Source of the DNA: Christensenella sp. UBA7707
GTDB lineage: Bacteria > Bacillota > Clostridia > Christensenellales > CAG-138
Assembly (NCBI GenBank): GCA_002482435.1
Contig: DLFZ01000004.1
Span: 1,100 to 15,729 of the forward strand
Reading direction: 5' to 3'
Length of the DNA: 14,630 nt
This document shows, in pieces, positions 1 through 6,052 of the stretch (position 1 is its first letter; every line of letters begins with the position of its first letter). The notes beneath the pieces are model-generated. The model did not search any database and was not told where the DNA came from. It saw only the letters and a list, made by a program, of their open reading frames with translations. Made by a program: the position numbers and the translations under genes.

Positions 1-483
1 TGGCAAGCCAACGTAGAACTCAACTACGGGGATGAGACAAACAGCAAGGTGTTCACAATGCCCGGCACGAACGTAGTATTTACCGGCACTTGGACAAAAG
101 ATGCCGTGCCCGAACCTACACCCCCGCCCCAACCCACGGCTCTTCTTATAACGTATTCGTATGTCGACTCCGTGCCTGCGGGTGCGCCTGCTGTTCCCGC
201 GCTCAATGCTTATTATGCGGGCACCGTCGTTAAAGTAGCCGAAATGCCTAAGCTCGAAGGCTATGTGTTCAGCGGTTGGAGCACCACGGACGTTACGGTA
301 ACAAACGGCGCGTTCACGTTGATCACCAACGTGCGCTTTACCGGAAGCTGGATGGCTGTGGACATGACCAGCCAAGTTCCGCGTACCGGCGACGCTCCTG
401 CGCTGCTTTTTGGCGCAGCGCTGATGCTTGCGGGCACCGCGGGCGTATGCTTGCCGCTCGTGCTCAGAAAACGTGAGAAATAA
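1..483 (+). CDS. C-terminal part of a sortase-anchored, InlB B-repeat-like surface protein (5' truncated by window)
   Basis: The frame is open from base 1, so this is only the last 160 codons of a larger cell-surface protein. It shows at least two units resembling InlB B / Listeria-Bacteroides repeats: an end of one unit (FTMPGTNVVFTGTW, about bases 52-96), a Pro-rich spacer (PEPTPPPQP), then a full unit running YSYVDSVPAG ... GYVFSGWS ... NVRFTGSW. The tail is a cell-wall sorting signal: VPRTG at 376-390 (an LPXTG variant with V for L), Asp, a hydrophobic segment of about 23 residues (ALLFGAALMLAGTAGVCLPL), then the charged end RKREK. This architecture is known for sortase substrates displayed on peptidoglycan in Gram-positives. 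The N-terminal part, which would carry the signal peptide and any adhesin domain, is outside the window, so ligand and role cannot be told. The gene ends at TAA followed by a hairpin terminator. Confidence 0.85.
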   Translation, partial: WQANVELNYGDETNSKVFTMPGTNVVFTGTWTKDAVPEPTPPPQPTALLITYSYVDSVPAGAPAVPALNAYYAGTVVKVAEMPKLEGYVFSGWSTTDVTVTNGAFTLITNVRFTGSWMAVDMTSQVPRTGDAPALLFGAALMLAGTAGVCLPLVLRKREK

Positions 484-499
484 TACGGCAGCAAAAAAG

Positions 500-534
500 A
501 GGCGCTTTCCGAAAGGGAAGCGCCTTTGTGTGTT
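500..534. terminator. Bidirectional intrinsic terminator between surface protein and ABC-F gene
   Basis: An 11-bp stem (500-510 with 515-525, one G-U pair) closes on a GAAA loop. On the plus strand it is followed by TTTGTGTGTT. On the minus strand the stem is followed after one C by six T's (from AAAAAA at 493-498), so it is the stronger stop for minus-strand transcripts. It sits 17 bases after the surface-protein stop codon. Confidence 0.85.
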
Positions 535-634
535 AAAAAGTGCTTTGCCACTGTTTGAGTTTTCACGTTGTGCATTAAATGCAAAGCATTTCCGTGTGGG
601 CAAAGCGTGCAAAGTACGAAAGCTTTCGGCATTC

Positions 635-674
635 ATCCGCTTCGGCCTACATGCCGCCGAAACCGGATTTTTTT
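635..674 (+). terminator. Intrinsic terminator, plus strand
   Basis: ATCCG (635-639) pairs with CGGAT (664-668) and TTCGGC (641-646) with GCCGAA (656-661), separated by a 1/2-nt internal loop. The stem runs straight into a seven-T tract (668-674). It would stop readthrough from the surface-protein gene before the ABC-F coding region, or end a small plus-strand RNA. Confidence 0.6.
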
Positions 675-709
675 CAAGGAATGTGCCCCTTGACAATCCC
701 GCGGCTATA

Positions 710-735
710 AGACGCTTTCCAAACCGAAAGCGCCT
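710..735 (-). terminator. Hairpin after ABC-F stop, terminator-like without a T tract
   Basis: Ten base pairs, including one G-U (plus-strand arms 710-719 and 726-735), close a 6-nt loop directly after the ABC-F stop codon. The arms CGCTTTCC and GAAAGCGCCT strongly resemble those of the terminator at 500-525, but no T run follows on the minus strand. It is probably a transcript-end stabilising hairpin or a decayed terminator copy. Confidence 0.4.
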
Positions 736-739
736 CGTT

Positions 740-2200
740 TTACATTTCAAGCCGCTTGGTGGCCACGTTTTCCACAAAAGCGGCGTCATGCTCCACAAAA
801 AGCATGGCGGGTTTGCAGTCGAGCAGCAGCTCTTCAATTTGGATGCGCGAAAGTACGTCCACGTAGTTGAGCGGTTCGTCCCAAACGTAAACATGCGCCT
901 GCTCGCACAGGCTTTTTGCAATAAGCACCTTTTTTTTCTGCCCCGCGCTGAAATCCCGCATGTCCTTTTCAAACTGCTCGCGCGAAAAGTCAAGCTTGCG
1001 CAAGATTGCTTTGAAAAGGCTCTCGTCAATGCGGCTGTTTCGGGCAAACTCTTTTAGGCCTCCGTTTAAAAAGCCGGTGTCCTGCGGCACGTAGGAAACA
1101 ATCAGACCGCTGCCCACGCGAAGCGTGCCTGTATAGGGGAGCGGTTCACCCAGAATGAGTTTTAGGAGGCTGCTCTTGCCGCAGCCGTTTTTTCCGCACA
1201 GCGCAAGCCGTTCGCCGCGGGAAAGGGTAAAGCCCACGTTTTCAAACACTTTTTTTTCGCCGTAGGAAAGCGAAAGTTCCGCCGCGCTAAGAAGCGTTTC
1301 TTTAAAGTAAGGAACGGGCTTTACTGCAAGGCTGTCGGCGCGTTCAATGTCTTTTAAAAGCTTCGCCTTTTCTTTTGCCGCACGTTCCATACGCGACTCA
1401 GTCGCCTTGGCACGCTGCATCATCTTTGCGGCCTTATGGCCCACATAGCCGCTGTCGGCGGCGCTTTTTTTGCCGCGCTCCACTGCGTCCGACCATTGCG
1501 CTGTACGCTGTGCGGCCTCGTTTAGCCGTGTAATATCCTTTTTCAGCGTTTCGTTCTGCGAGAGCTCAAAACTGTCGCGCAGCGCTTTGTTGTGCTGCCA
1601 CGAGGAAAAGTTGCCTTTTTGCACCTCAATGGTCGCCTTGTTGATACTCAAGGTGTGGTCGATGCATCCGTCCAAAAAGTTTCTGTCGTGCGACACGAGC
1701 AAAAAGCCTCTTTTCGTGTTGAGGTAGGCGGATAAAAGTTCGCGTCCGCGAAGGTCAAGGTGGTTTGTTGGCTCGTCGATGAGCAAAAAGCTGTTTTCGC
1801 GCTGGAAAAGCGCAGCGAGCAGCGCTTTTGTACGCTCACCGGGGCTCAACGTTTCAAATGGGCGGCGCAACATCTCAGCGTCGATCTCCAACAGCGAAAA
1901 CTCGCACTCAATGCGCCACAGCAAAAGCTCGGGGCTGATTTCAACAAGCACGTCGAGGGTTTTGCGGCAGGGATATTGTACTTCAAAGGGAAAATAAGAA
2001 AACTCGATGGGCGCGTTGATCTGCCCTCGATATTCATACATCCCTTGCAAAAGCCTCAAAAACGTTGTCTTTCCGCGCCCATTGCGCCCGATGAAGCCGA
2101 GCTTCCAATCGGTGTCGAACCGGAAAGACGCATCTTCAAAAATATTATCAAAGCTACCATCGTAGGCAAAGGTCAAATGGTTGACAGAAATCAGCGACAT
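740..2200 (-). CDS. ABC-F ribosomal protection protein, Lsa-type
   Basis: 486 residues, soluble, with no membrane segment. It has two ATPase domains. NBD1 has Walker A GRNGRGKTT (38-46), signature LSPGE (118-122), Walker B LLIDEP (139-144) and SHD switch (170-172). A roughly 100-residue charged helical linker follows. NBD2 has GKNGCGKSS (336-344), FSAGQ (417-421), WDEP (440-443) and EHD (470-472). The sequence FAYDGSFDNIFED...TDWKLGFIGRNGRGKTT and the end YVWDEPLNYVDV...KPAMLFVEHDA closely match what I recall of the Lsa group. That group displaces lincosamides, streptogramin A and pleuromutilins from the ribosomal exit/P-site region. The start is set by AAAGGAG (2208-2214) seven bases before ATG at 2200. 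The frame stays open upstream to an ATG at 2338, but that ATG has no Shine-Dalgarno. The gene has its own promoter and an attenuator-type leader. The precise drug spectrum is inference. Confidence 0.9.
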   Translation of the reverse strand: MSLISVNHLTFAYDGSFDNIFEDASFRFDTDWKLGFIGRNGRGKTTFLRLLQGMYEYRGQINAPIEFSYFPFEVQYPCRKTLDVLVEISPELLLWRIECEFSLLEIDAEMLRRPFETLSPGERTKALLAALFQRENSFLLIDEPTNHLDLRGRELLSAYLNTKRGFLLVSHDRNFLDGCIDHTLSINKATIEVQKGNFSSWQHNKALRDSFELSQNETLKKDITRLNEAAQRTAQWSDAVERGKKSAADSGYVGHKAAKMMQRAKATESRMERAAKEKAKLLKDIERADSLAVKPVPYFKETLLSAAELSLSYGEKKVFENVGFTLSRGERLALCGKNGCGKSSLLKLILGEPLPYTGTLRVGSGLIVSYVPQDTGFLNGGLKEFARNSRIDESLFKAILRKLDFSREQFEKDMRDFSAGQKKKVLIAKSLCEQAHVYVWDEPLNYVDVLSRIQIEELLLDCKPAMLFVEHDAAFVENVATKRLEM

Positions 2201-2215
2201 TTGGGTGCTCCTTTC

Positions 2216-2249
2216 AAAAACAAACGCCGCGGGAAACTGTCCCGCGGCG
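2216..2249 (-). terminator. Leader terminator (attenuator) of the ABC-F gene
   Basis: A perfect 10-bp stem, CGCCGCGGGA/TCCCGCGGCG (plus coordinates 2240-2249 and 2225-2234), has a 5-nt loop and is followed on the minus strand by TTTGTTTTT. It ends one base before the GAAAGGAG of the ABC-F gene, so transcription must read through it to express the gene. Confidence 0.85.
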
Positions 2250-2345
2250 TACGGCCGTTGCAATTTTCCGTAATCGGACGGAGTCGGTAAAACAAACACG
2301 CTTGCGCGGTTTGCCTTGAAAGATGCCGTCCGGATCATTTTGTTT

Positions 2346-2363
2346 TTAGAAAAGCAGGAACAT
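2346..2363 (-). CDS. Leader peptide MFLLF upstream of ABC-F gene
   Basis: A five-codon ORF, ATG TTC CTG CTT TTC TAA, has a strong Shine-Dalgarno AAGGAG six bases before its ATG. It lies about 27 bases downstream of the predicted transcription start and ends 7 bases before another in-frame ATG (2338) of the ABC-F frame. Its good ribosome binding site, tiny hydrophobic/aromatic product and place ahead of a terminator suggest a drug-sensing stalling peptide. Peptide function is inference. Confidence 0.7.
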   Translation of the reverse strand: MFLLF

Positions 2364-2396
2364 CGCTTTCTCCTTGTTTGGTTGTATTCTGCAATT

Positions 2397-2425
2397 AAGA
2401 TAGCGGCTTACGGACGAATTGTCAA
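2397..2425 (-). promoter_or_regulatory. Promoter of the ABC-F leader
   Basis: On the minus strand, TTGACA (2420-2425) is followed by a 17-base spacer and TATCTT (2397-2402). This is a near-consensus sigma-A promoter with a predicted start near 2390, just before the leader-peptide Shine-Dalgarno. Confidence 0.85.
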
Positions 2426-2564
2426 GCATTATGCATAAAATACTGCTTAAACATGGAAAAAAGAGAAGGAAAGCGCAATACAAATTGCATAAACAGACAA
2501 AAATACCATTGCAATTTCGTAACCGATTTTTAAAAACCATAGAGATATATTATAGTTCCTGCTC

Positions 2565-2594
2565 TTGCGAAGCTCGCTTAAGGTATTGTATAAT
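2565..2594 (+). promoter_or_regulatory. Promoter of the diguanylate cyclase gene
   Basis: A perfect TATAAT (2589-2594) lies 18 bases after TTGCGA (2565-2570, four of six matches). The predicted start is near 2601, giving a leader of about 40 bases before the GTG at 2642. A small inverted repeat, GCGA-agc-TCGC, lies within the -35/spacer area. The flanking DNA (about 2430-2600) is AT-rich and otherwise empty. Confidence 0.65.
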
Positions 2595-2641
2595 TTTAAA
2601 AACTGCCTGAATATAACAAAAATCGGGAAGGAGATGTTGGC

Positions 2642-4540
2642 GTGTCAGAAAAGCAAAAGCTTGCGCTTGTTTTGAATACGCTTGCCATTGCCCTCGTATT
2701 TTTGTTCGTTTTTTTGGCTGTAAGGGATTTTCTGAATCAAACCAAATCTGGCGTGGAGGAAAACTTCACCAATCAGATGCAGCTCATTGCGGACGACCGC
2801 GTGGAAGATATGTTTTCTAAGGTGGTTTCGATTGAAACGGACGCCTTTGTGTCGGCCGACTCGCTTTCCCGCTACGGCGGGCTCCAGAGTGAGGCTGCCA
2901 AGGAGTGCTTTCGCTGGCTTTCCAAGCGGGGAACCTTTGACCAAATTGGCGTTGCGTACCTCGACGGCAGCGTTGCGGCCGCTTATGGCGGTAGGGGCGA
3001 CGTAAGCGGCGAGGGCTGGTTTGCGGATGCAGCCACGGGAAAACGCGGTATTTATGCGGTAGACGAAGGCGGGTGGGCGTATCTTACCATATATGCGCCC
3101 GTATACCACGAAGGGCGCATAGAGGGCATTTTCTTCGGTCGTTATAACGCGGCGCGTATGGACGAGGGTACAGTTGAAAAGCTGAACGGTGAAGCGGTGC
3201 TTTCCTTCCTTGTACGGAAGGATGGCTCTTTTATTTATAGCCCGGTGGCGCAGACCCTGTTTTCCCTCAGCAGCACCATGACAGCCGGTGGTTTTTGGAC
3301 AGAGCTTGAAAGCGTGGAGTTTTTGGACAGCAGCTCCCTTGCTTCCGTAAAAAGCGGCATGGAGAGGGAAAGAAGCGGCAACTTCTGCGTCCGTACGCAA
3401 TTGGAGAGCGCGTATGTTTATTACGCGCCCTTGGGCGTAAATGACTGGTATCTTGTTTTAACGGTAGATCATTCTGCGCTTACCACGCAAAACGCCAAGC
3501 AGAGCCGCACCGCTGTTGAGCTTCTTGCAAAGGTTCTGTTTGCGCTTTTGGTGGCAACGCTTATCGTGCTGTTCTATTCCTGGGCGAGCAAACAGGAGGC
3601 GCTTAACTCCGCAAACCGCATCAACGCTATGACAAACTCCATCCCTTGCGGGGTACAGCAGTTCGAGCCGCTTGGCAACATGGCGTTTCGCTATGTGAGC
3701 GACGGGTTTTTCCAAATGTCCGGCTATTCGGAAGAGGAGCTTCGCACGGTGTTCGGCAACAGCTTTCTCGCCGTTATTCACCCCGAGGATCGGGATCAAA
3801 CCGAAGCGCTTATCCGCGGCAACTTGGACACGGAAAACCCGCTTGAACTCAAATACCGCATTATCACCAAAGACGGCCGCGTGGTATGGATGCTTAACCG
3901 CGCAACGCTCTGTGCTGACGAGGCGGGCGGTGCTTACTACCAGTGCGTTTGCGTGGATATTACGCGGCTGAAGCAGCTTGAACAAAGCCTTGCTTCCAAA
4001 GCGCAGCTTGACCAGCTCACCGGCCTTTACAACCGCGAGGCCGCGCGTATGCTCATCCGCGAGTTTTTCGGCGATGCCTCCAGCCGTTACGGAAACCACG
4101 CGTTTTTCATGATGGATATGGACGGCTTCAAAAAACACAACGATACGTATGGCCATGTGGAGGGCGATAGGCTTTTGTGTCGCGTCGCGGGCATTCTCCG
4201 TTCTACCTTCCGCGGTACGGACGTTATCTGCCGCCTTGCGGGCGACGAATTTGTGGTGTTCATGAAGAGTGCTGAATCGCGTGAGGTAATTGTTGAAAAG
4301 GCGCAAAACGTATGCAGGCGCGTAGAAGAGCTGAAAAATGCCGACGATCAGTTTTCTCCATCCATCAGCATCAGCATCGGCATTTCGCTTGCTCCGCAGG
4401 ATGGCAACAACTTTGAGGAGCTTTATAAAAAGGCGGATGAAGCCCTTTATGCTGCAAAGAGAAGCGGCAAAAACCGCCATGTCTTCTACGACGCAATGCC
4501 CGCGTTTTCCGAACAGAATTTCTTTGACGACGAAGAATAG
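2642..4540 (+). CDS. Membrane diguanylate cyclase (dCache-PAS-GGDEF)
   Basis: 632 residues; predicted to make cyclic di-GMP from two GTP at the inner face of the membrane in response to an extracellular signal. In order: TM helix (about 8-27); an extracytoplasmic sensor of about 260 residues typical of dCache domains (for example GEGWFADAATGKRGIYAVDEG...YLTIYAPVY); a second TM helix (about 292-315); a PAS domain (about 325-445, with the characteristic GYSEEEL and HPEDRD); and a GGDEF domain (about 453-615) opening with DQLTGLYNR. The active loop reads AGDEF (533-537) instead of GGDEF, a substitution found in working cyclases. The product-inhibition I-site RxxD is present as RGTD (524-527), five residues upstream. 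No EAL domain is attached. GTG is the start because GGAAGGAG ends 8 bases before it; the ATG at 2634 is in another frame. It ends at a terminator shared with the convergent gene. Confidence 0.92.
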   Translation: MSEKQKLALVLNTLAIALVFLFVFLAVRDFLNQTKSGVEENFTNQMQLIADDRVEDMFSKVVSIETDAFVSADSLSRYGGLQSEAAKECFRWLSKRGTFDQIGVAYLDGSVAAAYGGRGDVSGEGWFADAATGKRGIYAVDEGGWAYLTIYAPVYHEGRIEGIFFGRYNAARMDEGTVEKLNGEAVLSFLVRKDGSFIYSPVAQTLFSLSSTMTAGGFWTELESVEFLDSSSLASVKSGMERERSGNFCVRTQLESAYVYYAPLGVNDWYLVLTVDHSALTTQNAKQSRTAVELLAKVLFALLVATLIVLFYSWASKQEALNSANRINAMTNSIPCGVQQFEPLGNMAFRYVSDGFFQMSGYSEEELRTVFGNSFLAVIHPEDRDQTEALIRGNLDTENPLELKYRIITKDGRVVWMLNRATLCADEAGGAYYQCVCVDITRLKQLEQSLASKAQLDQLTGLYNREAARMLIREFFGDASSRYGNHAFFMMDMDGFKKHNDTYGHVEGDRLLCRVAGILRSTFRGTDVICRLAGDEFVVFMKSAESREVIVEKAQNVCRRVEELKNADDQFSPSISISIGISLAPQDGNNFEELYKKADEALYAAKRSGKNRHVFYDAMPAFSEQNFFDDEE

Positions 4541-4600
4541 AGGGCATAAAGAAAGCGCGTTTTGAGCGCTGCCGTTTTGCGCAAAAGAATAGGGGCCTAT

Positions 4601-4644
4601 AAAAATGGGCTGTATTGCTTTGTGCAATACAGCCTGTAGTTTTT
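4601..4644. terminator. Bidirectional terminator between convergent genes
   Basis: A perfect 11-bp stem, GGCTGTATTGC (4608-4618) with GCAATACAGCC (4624-4634), has a TTTGT loop. On the plus strand T5 follows (4640-4644), ending the cyclase transcript. On the minus strand CATTTTTAT follows (from 4600-4607), ending the TIM-barrel gene transcript. Confidence 0.9.
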
Positions 4645-4679
4645 GAAAGGCTCCAAAAAACGTTTTAGAATCCTGCCGG

Positions 4680-5387
4680 TTACGGCTGCTGTTCGACGTT
4701 CGACTTATATGGTTCGCCGTTTCGGTAATCGTCCATGATGCGGCTTAAGATTTCGGCGGTTGTGGGCGGCGTCCATGTGATGGCGTTTGCGCCCGCCTCT
4801 ATGGTTGCGCGGATGGTTTGCTCGCTTGGCCCGCCGGTAGCGATGATGGCCGTATGCGGGAAGCGCCTGCGAATGAAAGCAACGAGCTCGGGTGTTTTCG
4901 CCGCAGCGGATACGTTGAATATTTTTGCACCCGATTCGATGCGTGCTTCAATGTCGTCGTCCTCGGAAACCACTGTGACCACCACGGGAATATCGATGCG
5001 TCGGTTGAGCTCGCGCAAAGTTTCGTTGCTTGTGGGCGCGTTTACCACAACGCCCATCGCGCCCTGAAACTCCGCGTGGAGCGCAAGGTCCACCACGCGC
5101 ATACCCTGCGTGAGCCCGCCTCCCACGCCCGCGAACACGGGGCACTCGGCGGCCTGCATGATGGCCTGGGTAATCATCGGCTGCGGGGTAAAGGGGTAAA
5201 CGGCAATCACCGCGTCGGCGTTGCAATTTCTGATGATGGCAACGTCCGTGGTGAACACCAGTGATTTGATGCGCTTACCGAAAATGCGTATACCGGAGCA
5301 TTCGCGGATGCAGCCCGGCACGTTGAGCATCACCTTGCGCAGGTGGCCCTGAAATTCCGGTATTTCGCGGTGACCCGCCTCGTTCAT
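4680..5387 (-). CDS. Conserved TIM-barrel protein of unknown function
   Basis: 235 residues, soluble. The alternating beta/alpha pattern and several glycine-rich strand ends suggest a (beta/alpha)8 barrel with a phosphate-binding type C-terminal half: FAGVGGGLTQG (about 85-95), GAMGVVVNAPTSNE (about 109-122), IPVVVTVVSEDDDIEARIESGAKIFNVS, then IIATGGPSEQTI and EAGANAITWTPP. This resembles NanE, ThiG or indole-glycerol-phosphate-type barrels in outline. I also recognise it as a Clostridia family commonly labelled only 'hydrolase'. I cannot name the substrate. Residues RIFGKRIKSLVFTTDVAIIRNCNADAV form the first strands. The start is supported by AAAGGAGG (5395-5402), seven bases before the ATG. 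It stands alone, converging with the diguanylate cyclase, and its divergent neighbour is an MGMT-like gene, so the context does not reveal the pathway. No convincing promoter was found upstream. Confidence 0.75.
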   Translation of the reverse strand: MNEAGHREIPEFQGHLRKVMLNVPGCIRECSGIRIFGKRIKSLVFTTDVAIIRNCNADAVIAVYPFTPQPMITQAIMQAAECPVFAGVGGGLTQGMRVVDLALHAEFQGAMGVVVNAPTSNETLRELNRRIDIPVVVTVVSEDDDIEARIESGAKIFNVSAAAKTPELVAFIRRRFPHTAIIATGGPSEQTIRATIEAGANAITWTPPTTAEILSRIMDDYRNGEPYKSNVEQQP

Positions 5388-5618
5388 GCGCAGCCCTCCT
5401 TTGTGTTGTTGCTCCTATTTTAAGGGAAAAACTCCCGAAAACCCAGCCATATTTTGTGAAAATACCGTTAATTTGTTCCCCAAAAACCGCGTGTTTTCGC
5501 AACAAGGCGAAAATCCGTACCCAAGAAGCGTGCGGAGGGGTTGTCGCGCGCTTTTCTGTGTCGCCGTGCTAGCAAGTCGCCTCTTGCGCCTGTTGATTGA
5601 AAAGCGCAGAATAGAAGC

Positions 5619-5939
5619 ATGAAAAATGAACCAAATCTTTTTTGCGAAAGCGTGTATGAATTGGTTGCGCGCATCCCCAAAGGCAAGGTGATGACCTACG
5701 GGCAGATTGCGCTTGTTTTGGGCCGTCCGCGCGCCGCGCGCATTGTGGGCGGAGCCATGAGCCGCGCTCCCGAAGGGCGAAACCTTCCGTGCCACCGGGT
5801 ACTCAACCGCCTCGGTGAGCTTTCGCCGTCCGAGGTATTCGGCGAGGGTGTACAGCACCAACGGCTCAGCGACGAAGGTGTGTACTTTTTAGAAGGCGGA
5901 CGGGTGGATCTTTCGCGTTGCCTTTGGAACGGAGAATAG
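5619..5939 (+). CDS. MGMT/ATL-family DNA alkylation-repair protein with intact PCHRV
   Basis: 106 residues, a single C-terminal-type O6-alkylguanine-DNA alkyltransferase domain without the N-terminal Ada/Ogt half. Motifs: VYELVARIPKGKVMTYGQIA (helix-turn-helix entry), RAARIVGGAMSRAPEG (arginine-finger region) and LPCHRVLNRLGELS with the reactive-cysteine position at Cys58. The length and the C-terminal part (QRLSDEGVYFLEGGRVDLSRCLW) match alkyltransferase-like proteins such as E. coli YbaZ, which have Trp in place of this Cys. Here the Cys is kept, so true methyl transfer to the protein is possible. Alternatively it may mainly flag lesions for nucleotide excision repair, as ATLs do. The start at 5619 has only a weak ribosome binding site. 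The gap before it (5388-5618) holds no clear promoter, only a 7-bp hairpin at 5494-5513. Confidence 0.85.
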   Translation: MKNEPNLFCESVYELVARIPKGKVMTYGQIALVLGRPRAARIVGGAMSRAPEGRNLPCHRVLNRLGELSPSEVFGEGVQHQRLSDEGVYFLEGGRVDLSRCLWNGE

Positions 5940-6052
5940 TGTTCTTTCAAAGAGCGGCACGCGACAGCGAAAAAACGCTTTGACTTAGAAAAGCATCGGC
6001 AGAGCCGGTGTCGGATATGATTTTTAAAGCAAGATTTTCGGGGGGGACAACA

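Larger units (their letters stand above)
535..739. other. Gene-free, hairpin-rich intergenic stretch
   Basis: No credible gene is seen. The stretch holds several short inverted repeats: GCTTTGCC at 542-549 with GGCAAAGC at 599-606 (a long-range stem), small AT hairpins TGCAT-taa-ATGCA and AAATGC-aaa-GCATTT around 571-590, and TTTCGGC (624-630), which could compete with the stem at 635-668 for GCCGAAA. It is bounded by similar hairpins at 500-525 and 710-735. It may be 3'-UTR of the flanking genes or a small RNA. I found no convincing promoter in it. Confidence 0.45.
2201..2390 (-). promoter_or_regulatory. Attenuator-type 5' leader of the ABC-F gene
   Basis: From the predicted start site near 2390 the leader carries, in order: Shine-Dalgarno AAGGAG (2370-2375); a five-codon leader ORF (2346-2363); a 7-bp stem, CGGACGG/CCGTCCG (2326-2332 with 2275-2281), enclosing a hairpin at 2293-2313 (CAAAC+CGC, one bulged U, GCAA tetraloop); a GC-rich terminator (2216-2249); then the gene's own Shine-Dalgarno. 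Leader peptides whose translation is stalled by antibiotic and so open a downstream terminator are established for several resistance genes, including ABC-F genes. Application to this leader is inference. I could not define the anti-terminator fold with certainty. Confidence 0.75.

Noticed and set aside
2201..2338. ATG at 2338 as the true start of the ABC-F gene
   Set aside because: It has no Shine-Dalgarno, homology begins at MSLISVNHLTFAY, and ATG 2200 has an ideal AAAGGAG. Kept only as a finding about possible reinitiation.
3458..4627. A long minus-strand open frame across the diguanylate cyclase
   Set aside because: It overlaps a full-length recognised gene, has no ribosome binding site and no family resemblance.
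5388..5618. Promoter for the MGMT-like or TIM-barrel gene in the 231-bp gap
   Set aside because: Only poor -10-like sequences without matching -35 boxes were found. A short hairpin at 5494-5513 has no clear role.
5980..6021. TTGACT (5980) paired with TATGAT (6016) as kinase promoter
   Set aside because: The spacer is 30 bases, far too long. TATGAT alone could be a weak -10 but lacks a -35.
6008..6052. GTG 6008 or ATG 6017 as kinase start
   Set aside because: Neither has a ribosome binding site. A possible -10 overlaps them, and the zinc ribbon begins after ATG 6053.
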